From: Desulfonema magnum
GTDB lineage: Bacteria; Desulfobacterota; Desulfobacteria; Desulfobacterales; 4be13
Reading direction: 5' to 3'
DNA: 64,000 bases
Assembly (NCBI RefSeq): GCF_017377395.1
Contig: NZ_CP061800.1
Location: forward strand, 930,001-994,000
Program-made: the position numbers and the translations under genes
The notes under the pieces: model-generated
What the model was told of the DNA's origin: nothing
What the model saw: only the letters and a program-made list of their open reading frames with translations
Databases searched by the model: none
Shown here: one piece after another, positions 9,190-17,975 of the stretch
Layout of the letters: each line of letters starts with the position of its first letter
How positions within the stretch are numbered: position 1 is the first letter of the stretch

Positions 9190-9300
9190 GTGTCATGTGT
9201 CATGTATGATTGGGGATTTGTGATTGGGAATTTGTGATTAGAAAAGAGTAATTCGGAGTGCTGACTGATGACCAGTCACCAATCACCAGTCACCAATCAC
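9190..9300. repeat. Simple repeats between plsC and RNase J
   Basis: Tandem CATGTGT units (9181-9205) and copies of CAGTCACCAATCAC (9270-9300). The TTGTGATT/CACCAATCAC type of repeat occurs again before glgB (24670-24725) and near 38238. No gene is seen in the gap. Confidence 0.75.
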
Positions 9301-10010
9301 TGATTTTTTTGTTTTTCAAAAGATTCACAAATAATATGTCTGACTTTTTTCATAAGGTCATCTTTGGTTTTTCGGGTATAGGCGGATGTTTCAAGGGGCT
9401 TTTTTATTTCCAGAATAACATTTCCGGGTCTGATAAGCATCTGCTTTGTAGGCATGATGTCTCTTGTTCCGTGAATAATAACAGGTATGATCGGAACACC
9501 TGAATCAATTGCCAAAACAAAGCCGCCCTTTTTGAAGGAGCTGATATTTCCGTCTTTGCTGCGGGTTCCTTCCGGAAAAATCAGAACAGATACGCCATTC
9601 CGTATAATCTTTGCTGCTTTTTTCAGGCTTTGAAACGCAGACTTTCGGTTGGACCGGTCAATGCTGATATAACCCGCACGTCTCATGGCCTGCCCGAAAA
9701 TAGGGATTTTAAAAAGTTCCACCTTTGCAAGCCATCTGAACTGAAACGGAAGCGCTGCCAGAAGAACCGGAATATCATAAAGGCTCTGATGATTCGGCAT
9801 GTAAATGTAAGAACTGGCAGGATCCAAATTGGAAATACCCTTTATCGTAACCTTTATGCGGCTTGCAAAAAGGATGCTTTTTGCCCATAATCTTGTAACT
9901 CCGTGGGTTAAATCACCTTTATAATTAAAACAGGCAACAATAATGGTCAGGGTGCCAAAAAAAGCTGTCGCAAACACCGTCCATAAAATAATAAATATTG
10001 TTTGTATCAC
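9297..10010 (-). CDS. plsC: 1-acyl-sn-glycerol-3-phosphate acyltransferase (PlsC family)
   Basis: A 237-residue protein with an N-terminal membrane helix (residues 3-28), the catalytic NHQSLYD motif, the substrate-binding FPEGTRSKDG and the later IIPVIIHGT. This is the full set of acyltransferase blocks I-IV. The enzyme adds the second acyl chain to lysophosphatidate in phospholipid synthesis. The likely start is a GTG at 10010 with AAAGG seven bases upstream. The C-terminal codons run into the simple-repeat region that separates it from RNase J. Confidence 0.94.
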   Translation of the reverse strand: MIQTIFIILWTVFATAFFGTLTIIVACFNYKGDLTHGVTRLWAKSILFASRIKVTIKGISNLDPASSYIYMPNHQSLYDIPVLLAALPFQFRWLAKVELFKIPIFGQAMRRAGYISIDRSNRKSAFQSLKKAAKIIRNGVSVLIFPEGTRSKDGNISSFKKGGFVLAIDSGVPIIPVIIHGTRDIMPTKQMLIRPGNVILEIKKPLETSAYTRKTKDDLMKKVRHIICESFEKQKNQ

Positions 10011-10086
10011 GAAAAAACCTTTCTTTTCTGTGAGCTAATTGACAGTTATCAGTCAGCAGCACGCCGCTCACCAGCAGCGGGAATTA

Positions 10087-10494
10087 TCATTCAACATCTT
10101 TGACTTTATATTTGCTTTGCACACATTCGGCAAGCAATTCGGAAATCACGAGATCATCATAGTCATGAAAAATTCCACAATGAGGCAGATTCGTCTCTTT
10201 ATAAGAAATCCGTTTTTTTATTTCTTTCATTATATCTGCTTTAGATTGTTCAATATTAAGAATCGCATACAATCCGTTTTTCTTTAAATTAAAATGTTTT
10301 TTTATTTCCTTTCTGACTTCGGCAACATTTTCTTTCTCGCTGTCATTCTTAAAGAATTCAAGCAGATAAGCAGACAAATATCTTTCGTTGCGATTTGGTC
10401 GTCTTTGAAATGCTGAACTGGCCGGATATCCGTCCTCATCCAATGAAGAAGGCTTACAATAGCGTGCGACATTTCCCTCTGTGATTTCATTCAT
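10087..10494 (-). CDS. Unrecognised protein, last gene of a small trio
   Basis: A 135-residue protein, not recognised. Its ATG overlaps the stop of the preceding gene (TAATG), so the two are probably translationally coupled. It is rich in charged residues, with no signal peptide or membrane helix. Parts look helical (KNDSEKENVAEVRKEIKKHF, then IMKEIKKRISYKE). A C-terminal HCGIFHDYDDLVISELL could be metal- or nucleotide-binding, but this is not supported by a known motif. Close coupling of small genes suggests a complex or a toxin-antitoxin-like module. Confidence 0.68.
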   Translation of the reverse strand: MNEITEGNVARYCKPSSLDEDGYPASSAFQRRPNRNERYLSAYLLEFFKNDSEKENVAEVRKEIKKHFNLKKNGLYAILNIEQSKADIMKEIKKRISYKETNLPHCGIFHDYDDLVISELLAECVQSKYKVKDVE

Positions 10495-11102
10495 TATTTT
10501 TTTCTGTGAGGCTTCAGTCTCATCTCAAGAAGATAATCTTTAAAGTCCAGCTCATTCATAACGCCGTTCAGTATGATCCGTTCAGGGGTATGACGGCTGG
10601 GTCTGAAAATCACATAATTCAAAGACCAGTTGTCAATAAAACTTGTTGTAAGCAAATTCTTTCTGTCTTTTTTCCAGCTTGTTTGAAAAATGCCCATATC
10701 ATTTAACGTGATCACAGGCTTTTTTAAGTTCTTTACTGAAAAAAGAAAAAGTAACATGCTTTTTAGTGAACCTAACGAAATTTCTTCATTCTCTTCCGGA
10801 TCACATCGTTCCTGTAACTCAGCAAGACGTTGAAACAGGCATTGTTTTGTAATTGGGAATCTCTTCTTTCCAAATTCAATGATTTCATTATAAGCTGATC
10901 TTTTTTCCAGACAACCTTTAAAATTGCCCATATCCGACTCATACAACAATTCTTTTTTAATAACTTCGGATTTATAGAAAGAATATTTTCCTTTTTTCTT
11001 TTCAGGCTTAAATGGTTCTGCATATTTTGATGATATAATAAAAGCAGAATTTTTTACTGAATCAAAAAAAGCAAGATTATTCCGCATCATTTTCGTCACC
11101 AT
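10494..11102 (-). CDS. Unrecognised protein, middle gene of the trio
   Basis: A 202-residue protein of unknown family. Distinctive stretches are SLGSLKSMLLFLFSVKNLKK, VITLNDMGIFQTSWKKDRKN and YVIFRPSRHTPERIILNG. No transmembrane or secretion signal is seen. The annotated start is an ATG at 11102; ATGs at 11090 and 11087 are alternatives and would reduce the overlap with the upstream gene. The gene overlaps both neighbours by a few bases, a sign of an operon whose products work together. A toxin-like role is a guess only. Confidence 0.7.
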   Translation of the reverse strand: MVTKMMRNNLAFFDSVKNSAFIISSKYAEPFKPEKKKGKYSFYKSEVIKKELLYESDMGNFKGCLEKRSAYNEIIEFGKKRFPITKQCLFQRLAELQERCDPEENEEISLGSLKSMLLFLFSVKNLKKPVITLNDMGIFQTSWKKDRKNLLTTSFIDNWSLNYVIFRPSRHTPERIILNGVMNELDFKDYLLEMRLKPHRKK

Positions 11103-11300
11103 TCATAGCTTTTTTCAAAGATTCAATAATAAACCTCGCTCTTTCTTCAGTTATAGAATAGTTTCAGCATCATATCCCTCATTATAAACTGTATCAACGA
11201 ATTCTGATATTATCATTCCGTCTTCAAGTTTTTGAACGCCGAAACCCATTGGAAAAACTGTTCTGCAAGCCTTTTTTATATTGGAATGCTCTTCACTCAT
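11077..11300 (-). pseudogene. Small first gene of the trio, apparently frameshifted
   Basis: From the ATG at 11300 the frame reads MSEEHSNIKKACRTVFPMGF, then QKLEDGMIISEFVDTVYNEG, and stops at 11151. A second frame continues just before that stop with SITEERARFIIESLKKAMNG and ends at 11077, overlapping the start of the next gene. Joined, they give a protein of about 75 residues. The break is near 11155. It may be a real frameshift or a sequence error. Confidence 0.55.
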
Positions 11301-11423
11301 TTTTTAAGTCTCTTCATAAAATATGGTCAAAAAAATCAGATCGCAAGCTAATGCTAAAGAACACACTGGCCTAAGGGACGGGTTACCACACAACTTCATT
11401 TAGGAACCCATAACCCACTTTCA

Positions 11424-11660
11424 TCAGATACGATCATGTTCCTCTGGTTCTGCACAGGGGACGGCTTTCAGAACCTTCTCGAAATCCTCGCGCTTCCCTC
11501 TCCGGGCTTCCTCTTCCAGATAATTTTCGGTCAGCAGGGCGGACATCTTTTCAGCGGCAGCAAGAACAATAAACTGATTTGCCGATATCCCTTCGGCTTC
11601 GGACAGTTCGCTGATTTTCATATGTAAGGATTTCGGTAATTCCACTGTTATCAGACTCAT
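11424..11660 (-). CDS. Ribbon-helix-helix/HicB-like antitoxin
   Basis: A 78-residue protein that opens with LITVELPKSLHMKISELSEAEGISANQFIVLAAAEKMSALL. This is the short strand followed by two helices typical of ribbon-helix-helix (Arc/CopG/HicB-type) DNA-binding antitoxins, with an acidic C-terminal tail that would bind the toxin. It overlaps the PIN toxin gene by ATGA, so translation is coupled. Such antitoxins normally also repress their own promoter. The order toxin then antitoxin is the reverse of the usual layout, though known for some PIN pairs. Confidence 0.85.
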   Translation of the reverse strand: MSLITVELPKSLHMKISELSEAEGISANQFIVLAAAEKMSALLTENYLEEEARRGKREDFEKVLKAVPCAEPEEHDRI

Positions 11661-12085
11661 AATTGGTGGTTCCTTATTATGTTTAAAAATTTTCCGGGAG
11701 TTAGCGGCGTAATGCCGAAATGTTTTTCAACACCTCTGAAATCTCTGAGGTTGTGAGTGACAATGTACCGACTCCGAGAGGCAAACGCCGCTTCCAGAAC
11801 CATGTCATCCTTCGGATCTTCGAGCCACGGACGCCAGAGAAAAAAAATCTGCTGTCTGTGGGCAATACCGCAAACGTAACGTAAAAAGCCGAGAATCTCC
11901 TCTTTTGTGCTTGTTCCGCTCATATGTTCCGGTCGTGTGAGAACATCCTGATATTCGATATATAAAGGGATCGTCAGAGCAATCTGAAACTGATCAGAAG
12001 GAAGTTGTGAGATAATGGCATATGAAGCCCCCATATTTGATTTAAGTGCGGAAACAAAAATATTTGTATCAAGAATAAGTCTCAT
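11657..12085 (-). CDS. PIN-domain toxin (COG1569-type putative TA toxin)
   Basis: A 142-residue PIN-domain ribonuclease. It begins MRLILDTNIFVSALKS with the first acidic residue at D6. A middle acidic cluster EDPKDDMVLEAA and a C-terminal YIVTHNLRDFRGVEKHFGI supply the remaining metal ligands. PIN toxins cut RNA with a magnesium centre; the targets are unknown here. The downstream antitoxin gene overlaps its stop. The sequence upstream is a heptameric repeat region, so no promoter is obvious. Confidence 0.9.
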   Translation of the reverse strand: MRLILDTNIFVSALKSNMGASYAIISQLPSDQFQIALTIPLYIEYQDVLTRPEHMSGTSTKEEILGFLRYVCGIAHRQQIFFLWRPWLEDPKDDMVLEAAFASRSRYIVTHNLRDFRGVEKHFGITPLTPGKFLNIIRNHQL

Positions 12086-12089
12086 TTAT

Positions 12090-12190
12090 TTTATATGAAA
12101 GTGTTAGGTGTCAGGTGTTAAGTGTTAGGAAAAAAAGCAAAACTTTCATACTTCGTTGTGACCGGCAGGTCATGCCCGTTTATCAGCATA
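12090..12190. repeat. AAGTGTTAGGTGT heptads with a conserved tail (family G, copy 1)
   Basis: A few GTGTTAGG/GTGTCAGG heptads (12097-12131) are followed by AAAACTTTCAT, then TTCGTTGTGACCGGCAGG and TCATGCCCGTTTAT. The same composite occurs four times in a row at 37865-38235. The rest of the gap to 12452 has no gene that can be supported. Confidence 0.85.
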
Positions 12191-12452
12191 TCGTCAGAAA
12201 GTCGAAAATATATCATTTCAATTGTTCCACACTTTTTTTTGCTTACTCAATGAGATAATATTGAAATATCCATGTGTTCTGAGATAAATATAATCGTTTC
12301 CCCATACAACCTGATGAACAATCTTTTTTTTAATAGCCGCCCATATTTAGCGAATCAATTTCAAACACGAACACGCCCCCGCCGTCCGATCCGATGATTG
12401 ATCAGGCGCTGAGTTCTTGAGACGGAAACGCTTATTCTCAGGCAGAAGCTGA

Positions 12453-12785
12453 CTAAGTTATTATTTCAAGCTGATCAAATATGTCCTCAACAAGACGGAT
12501 AAGCCAGTTGCGCTGGCTTTCGGTTGCATAATTTATGCAGTCACAGCGTATCCTGTTCTGAGTGCGTACCAAAAGCTCGCATACCATACGATCCGGCTCA
12601 AGTTCCACAGCAAAATAAAATGGCTGGCATTGTTTATGTTCAGCTTGGACATCCGTAAAAATGTTTTCATCAAGGGGAATCCAGTAAATTCCGCCCATTT
12701 GGGAAGAACCGAAGTTCATTTCCAGATAAGCCTTAATCTTTTCATAATCTTTTATTCTGAGTTCATCAATTACATATTGTTTCAT
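12453..12785 (-). CDS. Unrecognised small protein
   Basis: About 110 residues from the ATG at 12785 (MKQYVIDELRIKDYEKIKAY). The frame opens 13 codons earlier, but that extension is basic and AT-rich and looks non-coding. The protein is compact with alternating helix and strand character: MGGIYWIPLD, FYFAVELEPDRMVCELLVRT and RIRCDCINYATESQRNWLIR. No membrane segment or known motif is seen. It stands alone between two repeat regions. Confidence 0.65.
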   Translation of the reverse strand: MKQYVIDELRIKDYEKIKAYLEMNFGSSQMGGIYWIPLDENIFTDVQAEHKQCQPFYFAVELEPDRMVCELLVRTQNRIRCDCINYATESQRNWLIRLVEDIFDQLEIIT

Positions 12786-12850
12786 AATAAAATAAAATTT
12801 ATCATAATTTATTCTTGCGCGCAAGATATAAGTGAGTATAAATAAAAAAA

Positions 12851-13028
12851 GCTGGCCGGCGTGCCAAACTTGCAGTTTGGCAAAGTTTTTTAACTTTCAG
12901 TGTGGGAGGAACTTTTGCTCTGGAAAATACAGGCTTTGGAAAGAGACTGGCCGGCGTGCCAAACTTGCAGTTTGGCAACTCCCTGATTATCGAGAAATAT
13001 TGCCAAACTGCAAGTTTGGCACTCCGGA
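12851..13028. repeat. Hairpin repeats with TGCCAAACT arms (family A)
   Basis: Three copies of a hairpin with arms TGCCAAACT/AGTTTGGCA around a three-base loop, at 12862-12882, 12957-12977 and 13001-13021. Two are preceded by CTGGCCGGCG, and the last is followed by CTCCGGA in the opposite orientation. The same unit is found at 15979-16006, 42876-43107 and 53481-53565. Confidence 0.92.
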
Positions 13029-13099
13029 TCAGGAGATACTTTTTTTAAAACTATAGTTATCAAAATATTATAAATTCCTGTATAAAAAGGAACAATCTG

Positions 13100-15850
13100 T
13101 TGAAAACACTTATCCTTACGGAAAAGCCCTCGGTCGCTGCCGATTTTGCCAAAGCCCTGAATGTCAATGGCAGAAAAGACGGCTATATCGAGGATAAAAA
13201 TTATATCATCACCTGGGCCGTGGGTCATCTTGTGGAACTGCTTGAGCCTGATGAATACGATTCCAAATGGAAATCGTGGCGTCTGGACATGCTGCCCATT
13301 ATCCCGGACAAGTTTCAATACAAGCCTATTTCCAGAACAGAAACACAACTTGACGTCATTAAAAAACTGCTCTCCCGAAAATCAGTTGATCAAATCGTAA
13401 TTGCCACGGACGCGGGACGTGAGGGAGAAGTCATTGCCCGGACCATTCTTTTGTTTTCCGGATTTGAGGATAAGGATAAAATAAAACGGTTCTGGACCAG
13501 CCAGGCCCTGACCCCCGGCGTGGTCAAAGATGGGATGAACGCGTTGAAGCCGGCTTCGGAATATGACCGTTTATGGAAAGCAGGACAGTCCCGACAGATT
13601 GCCGACTGGCTCGTAGGGATGAACGATACCCGTGCAGCCACCATTAAGATGCGTGGTCACATAGACGGTGTGTTCAGTGTGGGAAGGGTTCAGACGGCTG
13701 TGCTGTCGCTCCTGGTGGACCGCCGCAGGGAACGGGAAAACTTCAAGCCCGAGCCTTACTGGGTGCTTCGGGCCTGTTTCACCAATGATAAGGGGTTTTG
13801 GTGGGGAACCTGGTTCAGAAAGCAGGAGACCCGCTTCAGCACGAAAGAAGATGCCTTAAAGGTTCAGGAAAAAATTACAGATCAGACCGGGGCAGTTCAG
13901 TCTGTTAAGAAGCAGAAAAAAAAACAGGCTCCGCCCCTGCTTTATTCCCTGACCGATCTCCAGCAGGAAGCCAATAAAAAATTCGGTTTTTCTGCTGAAA
14001 ACACGCTCAATATTGCCCAGAATCTTTACGAAAAAAGGAAATGCCTTTCTTATCCGCGTACAGATTCCAAAGTGCTGGGTTCCAAAAACGTGGGCATGGC
14101 AAAAGCGATTGTCAAAAAACTTTCACAAGCTTATCCTGACATTTTTGCCGGTGTCAAAGCAAAGCTGATAAACCTGTCCAATAAACGGGTTTTTAATGAT
14201 GCCAAACTCACGGACCACCATGCGCTCATTCCCCTTGCCCCGATTTCAAACGCAGGGGCAGATGAAATGAAAATTTACGCACTGGTCATGAAACGTTTTG
14301 CTGCGGCTTTTCATCCGGATTGCGAATTTGAGCAGACAGAAATCCTTACCAAAGTTGAGAAAGAGACCTTTCGTACCAAAGGGAAAAGGATACTCAGCCC
14401 CGGGTGGCAGGCGATTTATGAAACAGACAAAGACAAAGCTTCCTCCGGCAGTGAGACAGAAGTGGAAAACCTTCCCCCGCTTGCCAAAGGAGACGATGCA
14501 AATGTAAAAGAAACAAAACTTGAAGACAAAAAGACCACTCCCCCGCCGGAATATTCGGAAGCATTGCTTTTAAAAGATATGAGCAACCCCGGAAGATATG
14601 TTTCAGAAGATGAACTGAAAAAGATTTACCGGGGGGATGTGGGTCTCGGGACCCAGGCCACACGGGCACAGAGCATTGAAACGCTTCTGAGCCGAGGGTA
14701 TGCGGAAAGAAAGAAAAAGCGTGTCATTGCCACTGACAAGGGGTGTCATCTTATTGAAACCCTGAGACAATTTAAAATAGCCAAAAATCTGGCATCCCCC
14801 GAAGAAACAGCCCGCTGGGAAATGCAACTGAATCAGATTGCCCGGGGGGAAGGCTCAGATGAAGAATTTCTGAACGGAATTAAAACATTTGTTGAGGAGA
14901 CAGTAATGGAATTTAAAACGACCCCTGATTCTCACTTCTCGGTTCCTGCATCCCAGTTGGGAGTGTGTCCCGAGTGCGGCGGTGAGATTATTGAGGGGAA
15001 ACGAGGTTACGGCTGTTCCAACTGGAGAAAAGCGGACGGAGCCTGCCGATTTGTGATTTGGAAAAACATTTCCGGAAGACTGATCACCACTCATGTTCTT
15101 TCAACACTTCTCACCCAGAGAGAAGCCGGACCGCTGAACGGCTTTGTTTCGGAAGATGAAGAAGAATTTTCCGCGATACTCAGACTGGTGAAAGAAGAGG
15201 ATACATGGCAGGTACAGATTGAACCCACTGATTTTCAAAAGGAAATGAGTGAAAACGCCCTGGGGGAATGCCCGGTCTGCGGCGGAGAGGTAATTGAGAA
15301 AGATAAAGGCTATGGCTGTTCCAATTGGAAAACAGAGGACGGCGGGTGCCGGTTTATCATCTGGAAAACCATTGCCAGAAAAGAGATCACGCCCGAGATC
15401 GTTGTACAGCTTCTTCACAAAGGACAGGCCGGACCTTTTGATGACTTTATTTCAAGGAATGACACACCATTTTCCGCTCCTCTCAAACTGGCACGGAAAG
15501 ACGGGGAATGGAAAGTGCAGTTTGATTTTCCTGAGAGGGTTGTCGTGGGGAAATGCCCTGCCTGCGGAGGGGATGTGGTTGAAAGAGAAAAAGGCTATGG
15601 CTGTTCCAATTGGAAAAAAGAAGGCGGTGGCTGTCAGTTTATTATTTGGAAAACCGTGGCACAGAAAGAAATTTCAAAAAAAGCCGCAATACAGCTTCTT
15701 AAAAACCGCATTACAGATACGCTTTTCGGGTTCATGTCAAGAAAAGGGAGCGCGTTTTCTGCTAAACTGAAACTTGAGGCTGACAGCTCCGGACTGTATA
15801 AAGTCGTGTTTGATTTTTCAGATGATCACACTCAGGATTTTATGGCTTAA
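13100..15850 (+). CDS. topB: DNA topoisomerase III with three C-terminal zinc-finger-like repeats
   Basis: A 916-residue type IA topoisomerase. The TOPRIM part begins TLILTEKPSVAADFAKAL, with IVIATDAGREGEVIAR. The active-site tyrosine is in KCLSYPRTDSK near residue 318. It relaxes and decatenates DNA by passing a strand through a transient cut. After residue 620 come three repeats about 100 residues apart, each with CPxCGG, GYGCSNW and a fourth cysteine before FxIWK. These resemble the C-terminal topoisomerase DNA-binding zinc modules. The start is a TTG with AAAAAGG upstream. A terminator follows the stop. Confidence 0.95.
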   Translation: MKTLILTEKPSVAADFAKALNVNGRKDGYIEDKNYIITWAVGHLVELLEPDEYDSKWKSWRLDMLPIIPDKFQYKPISRTETQLDVIKKLLSRKSVDQIVIATDAGREGEVIARTILLFSGFEDKDKIKRFWTSQALTPGVVKDGMNALKPASEYDRLWKAGQSRQIADWLVGMNDTRAATIKMRGHIDGVFSVGRVQTAVLSLLVDRRRERENFKPEPYWVLRACFTNDKGFWWGTWFRKQETRFSTKEDALKVQEKITDQTGAVQSVKKQKKKQAPPLLYSLTDLQQEANKKFGFSAENTLNIAQNLYEKRKCLSYPRTDSKVLGSKNVGMAKAIVKKLSQAYPDIFAGVKAKLINLSNKRVFNDAKLTDHHALIPLAPISNAGADEMKIYALVMKRFAAAFHPDCEFEQTEILTKVEKETFRTKGKRILSPGWQAIYETDKDKASSGSETEVENLPPLAKGDDANVKETKLEDKKTTPPPEYSEALLLKDMSNPGRYVSEDELKKIYRGDVGLGTQATRAQSIETLLSRGYAERKKKRVIATDKGCHLIETLRQFKIAKNLASPEETARWEMQLNQIARGEGSDEEFLNGIKTFVEETVMEFKTTPDSHFSVPASQLGVCPECGGEIIEGKRGYGCSNWRKADGACRFVIWKNISGRLITTHVLSTLLTQREAGPLNGFVSEDEEEFSAILRLVKEEDTWQVQIEPTDFQKEMSENALGECPVCGGEVIEKDKGYGCSNWKTEDGGCRFIIWKTIARKEITPEIVVQLLHKGQAGPFDDFISRNDTPFSAPLKLARKDGEWKVQFDFPERVVVGKCPACGGDVVEREKGYGCSNWKKEGGGCQFIIWKTVAQKEISKKAAIQLLKNRITDTLFGFMSRKGSAFSAKLKLEADSSGLYKVVFDFSDDHTQDFMA

Positions 15851-15873
15851 CATTGCCCCGGTATCAAGGAAAT

Positions 15874-15912
15874 CTCCGCTTTTGCCGGATACACGACAGC
15901 GGAGTTTTGTTT
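15874..15912 (+). terminator. Rho-independent terminator after topB
   Basis: The stem CTCCGCT/AGCGGAG lies 24 bp past the topB stop and is followed by TTTTGTTTT. Confidence 0.8.
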
Positions 15913-15978
15913 TCAGAGACGTTCCCAACCCAGAGCTTGGGAATAAGGGAACGAAGGGAAAAAATGTTTCGGATATAC

Positions 15979-16235
15979 TGCCAAAGTACAACTTTGGCAC
16001 TCCGGATATTGCGGACAGATATCTTTCTTAAACAGTCATGGCTCCGCGCTCACAGCGAAAAATGAAAGTTTCATGTTTTTTCCTGACACCTGACACCCTG
16101 ACTCCGGCAAGATTACGATTGCGGCCAATCAATGTTTTTTCCTAACACTTACCACCTAACACCTAACACTTAACACCTAACACTTAACACCTAACACCTA
16201 ACACTTAACACCTAACACTTAACACCTAACACCTA
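15979..16235. repeat. Family A hairpin and long ACACCTA/ACACTTA heptad array (family G)
   Basis: A family A hairpin (TGCCAAAGT/ACTTTGGCA, then CTCCGGA) lies at 15979-16006. From 16085 to 16235 there is a near-continuous array of seven-base units, mostly ACACCTA and ACACTTA, in which two unit types alternate irregularly. The array ends 31 bp before the pRiA4b-type gene, so it may lie in its promoter or leader. No gene is seen between 15851 and 16266. Confidence 0.9.
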
Positions 16236-17975
16236 ACACCTTCATACAAGGAGATGATTTACAATTATGGGTAATGTCGTTGATTTTCCGAAAAACACTT
16301 CTTTGTCTTTCAAATATCAAAAAATTCTTCAGAAACAGGTTATTAACGAAGACAGTCCTGGCAGCGTTCTTCGTGATTTTGAAACCTTTTTAAAATTCAT
16401 CGGACCAAAGGGATGCAAACTGACCAATAAGACCAGTTTGCTGGCTCTAAAGTCGCTTGGTGAACTTAATTCCCAACTGACCCGGCCGCTTAAAATTGGT
16501 CTCAAACGTCCCATGCAAAAAGCATATCCGCATATTAACGGGCTTTATCTTTTGGTTCGTGCCTCAGGTCTGGCTCGTGTGGAAGGCGTGGGTGCAAAAA
16601 AGCGTCTGGTTTTGGATAGTGATATTCACAACTCCTGGAAAAAACTTAATCTTACAGAACGTTATTTTACGCTGGCAGAATCATGGCTGATCCGGGGAAA
16701 ATCGGAAATACTGGGAGAGTACAAACACTCGGGAATGGATTTTACCATTGCAGTGTTGAAAAATTTTTTTGAAAAAATACCTTCTAAGGGGCTGAAGCTT
16801 GCCGGAGATAGCAGGACAGAAGATCATATTCATTTGACCTTTCTGAAATCACGCTAAAGCCTTATCCAACGTGTGATTATTGGGAATAATACTCTGAAAA
16901 TGCTCTTTGAAAATTTTTCGGACGTCAACGAACTTCGGGCAGAGTCTGACTAACTTGTTAATGGTCACATTTCGGAAGCGTCGGAGCTTCCTCAGATTCT
17001 GCTTCATCATATTGACGACGAGGTATGCGATGACTTTGACGCCGACGCAGGCATGAGCCCCCTTCCGATCTCGGAGATGCATTGCTCCCAGTTCGAGAGT
17101 GTCTTTGAGGAGCTTCCGGAATTCTTCGATGCGATGATGGAAGGCGAAGGCATGCAGTGCCTCGCTGCTACGCAGAGGTCGTCCTGCTATAATAAGGTAG
17201 CTGACCGCCCGTTTCCCCTTCGGAATATAGAAGACGAGAATAACCTCGCCGAAGGTTTCGCTTACTGCTTCGGTTCGATACACCGGCTGTCCGTCTGTTC
17301 CCCATCCGGGAGTAAGACGATCTTTGAAATTTTTCCGCCACTGGCCGGCCTTCCGGATTTCTCCGTCAATTTCAAAGACGTAGTTGTCCTTGCCGCGGAA
17401 AATTCCGGTAAGAGTCAGTAAGAGTGCGGGATCGGACGATTCGGCATCTTCGTTCGCAAGGCCGGTGTCTGTAGCTGACGCATCCGATTCGGACGAGGCT
17501 TCTTCCGAACATTCACCGCGGCAGAATGCCGCGATATCCTGAGAAAAATATGCCGCATCACCTGTAGTTCCGAGGCGGCTGATGTCAATGCCCGCGGCTT
17601 CGAATTTTGCTTCGGCGGCTTTCAGCATCTCCTCATATATCTCAGGCTTGGTTTTAAGCCCCCTGCCCTGTTTGGAGACTATCCGCACGTCGAGAGGGAG
17701 AATAATGTCGCCGATTACCAGAATCAGAGCGATCACGTTCTGCCCGTTCGCCACGCGTTTAAGCTGGCCGCTCCACCATTTCCATACATAGCCGAGTTCC
17801 GTGGCAATACGGGCAATCACGGAGTCATCGACTGCCATAATCAGTCCGTCCCGGCTTTTTGTGGCATCGCTCATGGTGAGCCTCTCCCGCAGGAGAGGAA
17901 CAGCGATGCTGTAAAGGTGATTCTGCAGGAACTTACGCCAGCAGTAAACACTGACGTTTTTAACACGGTCATAGG

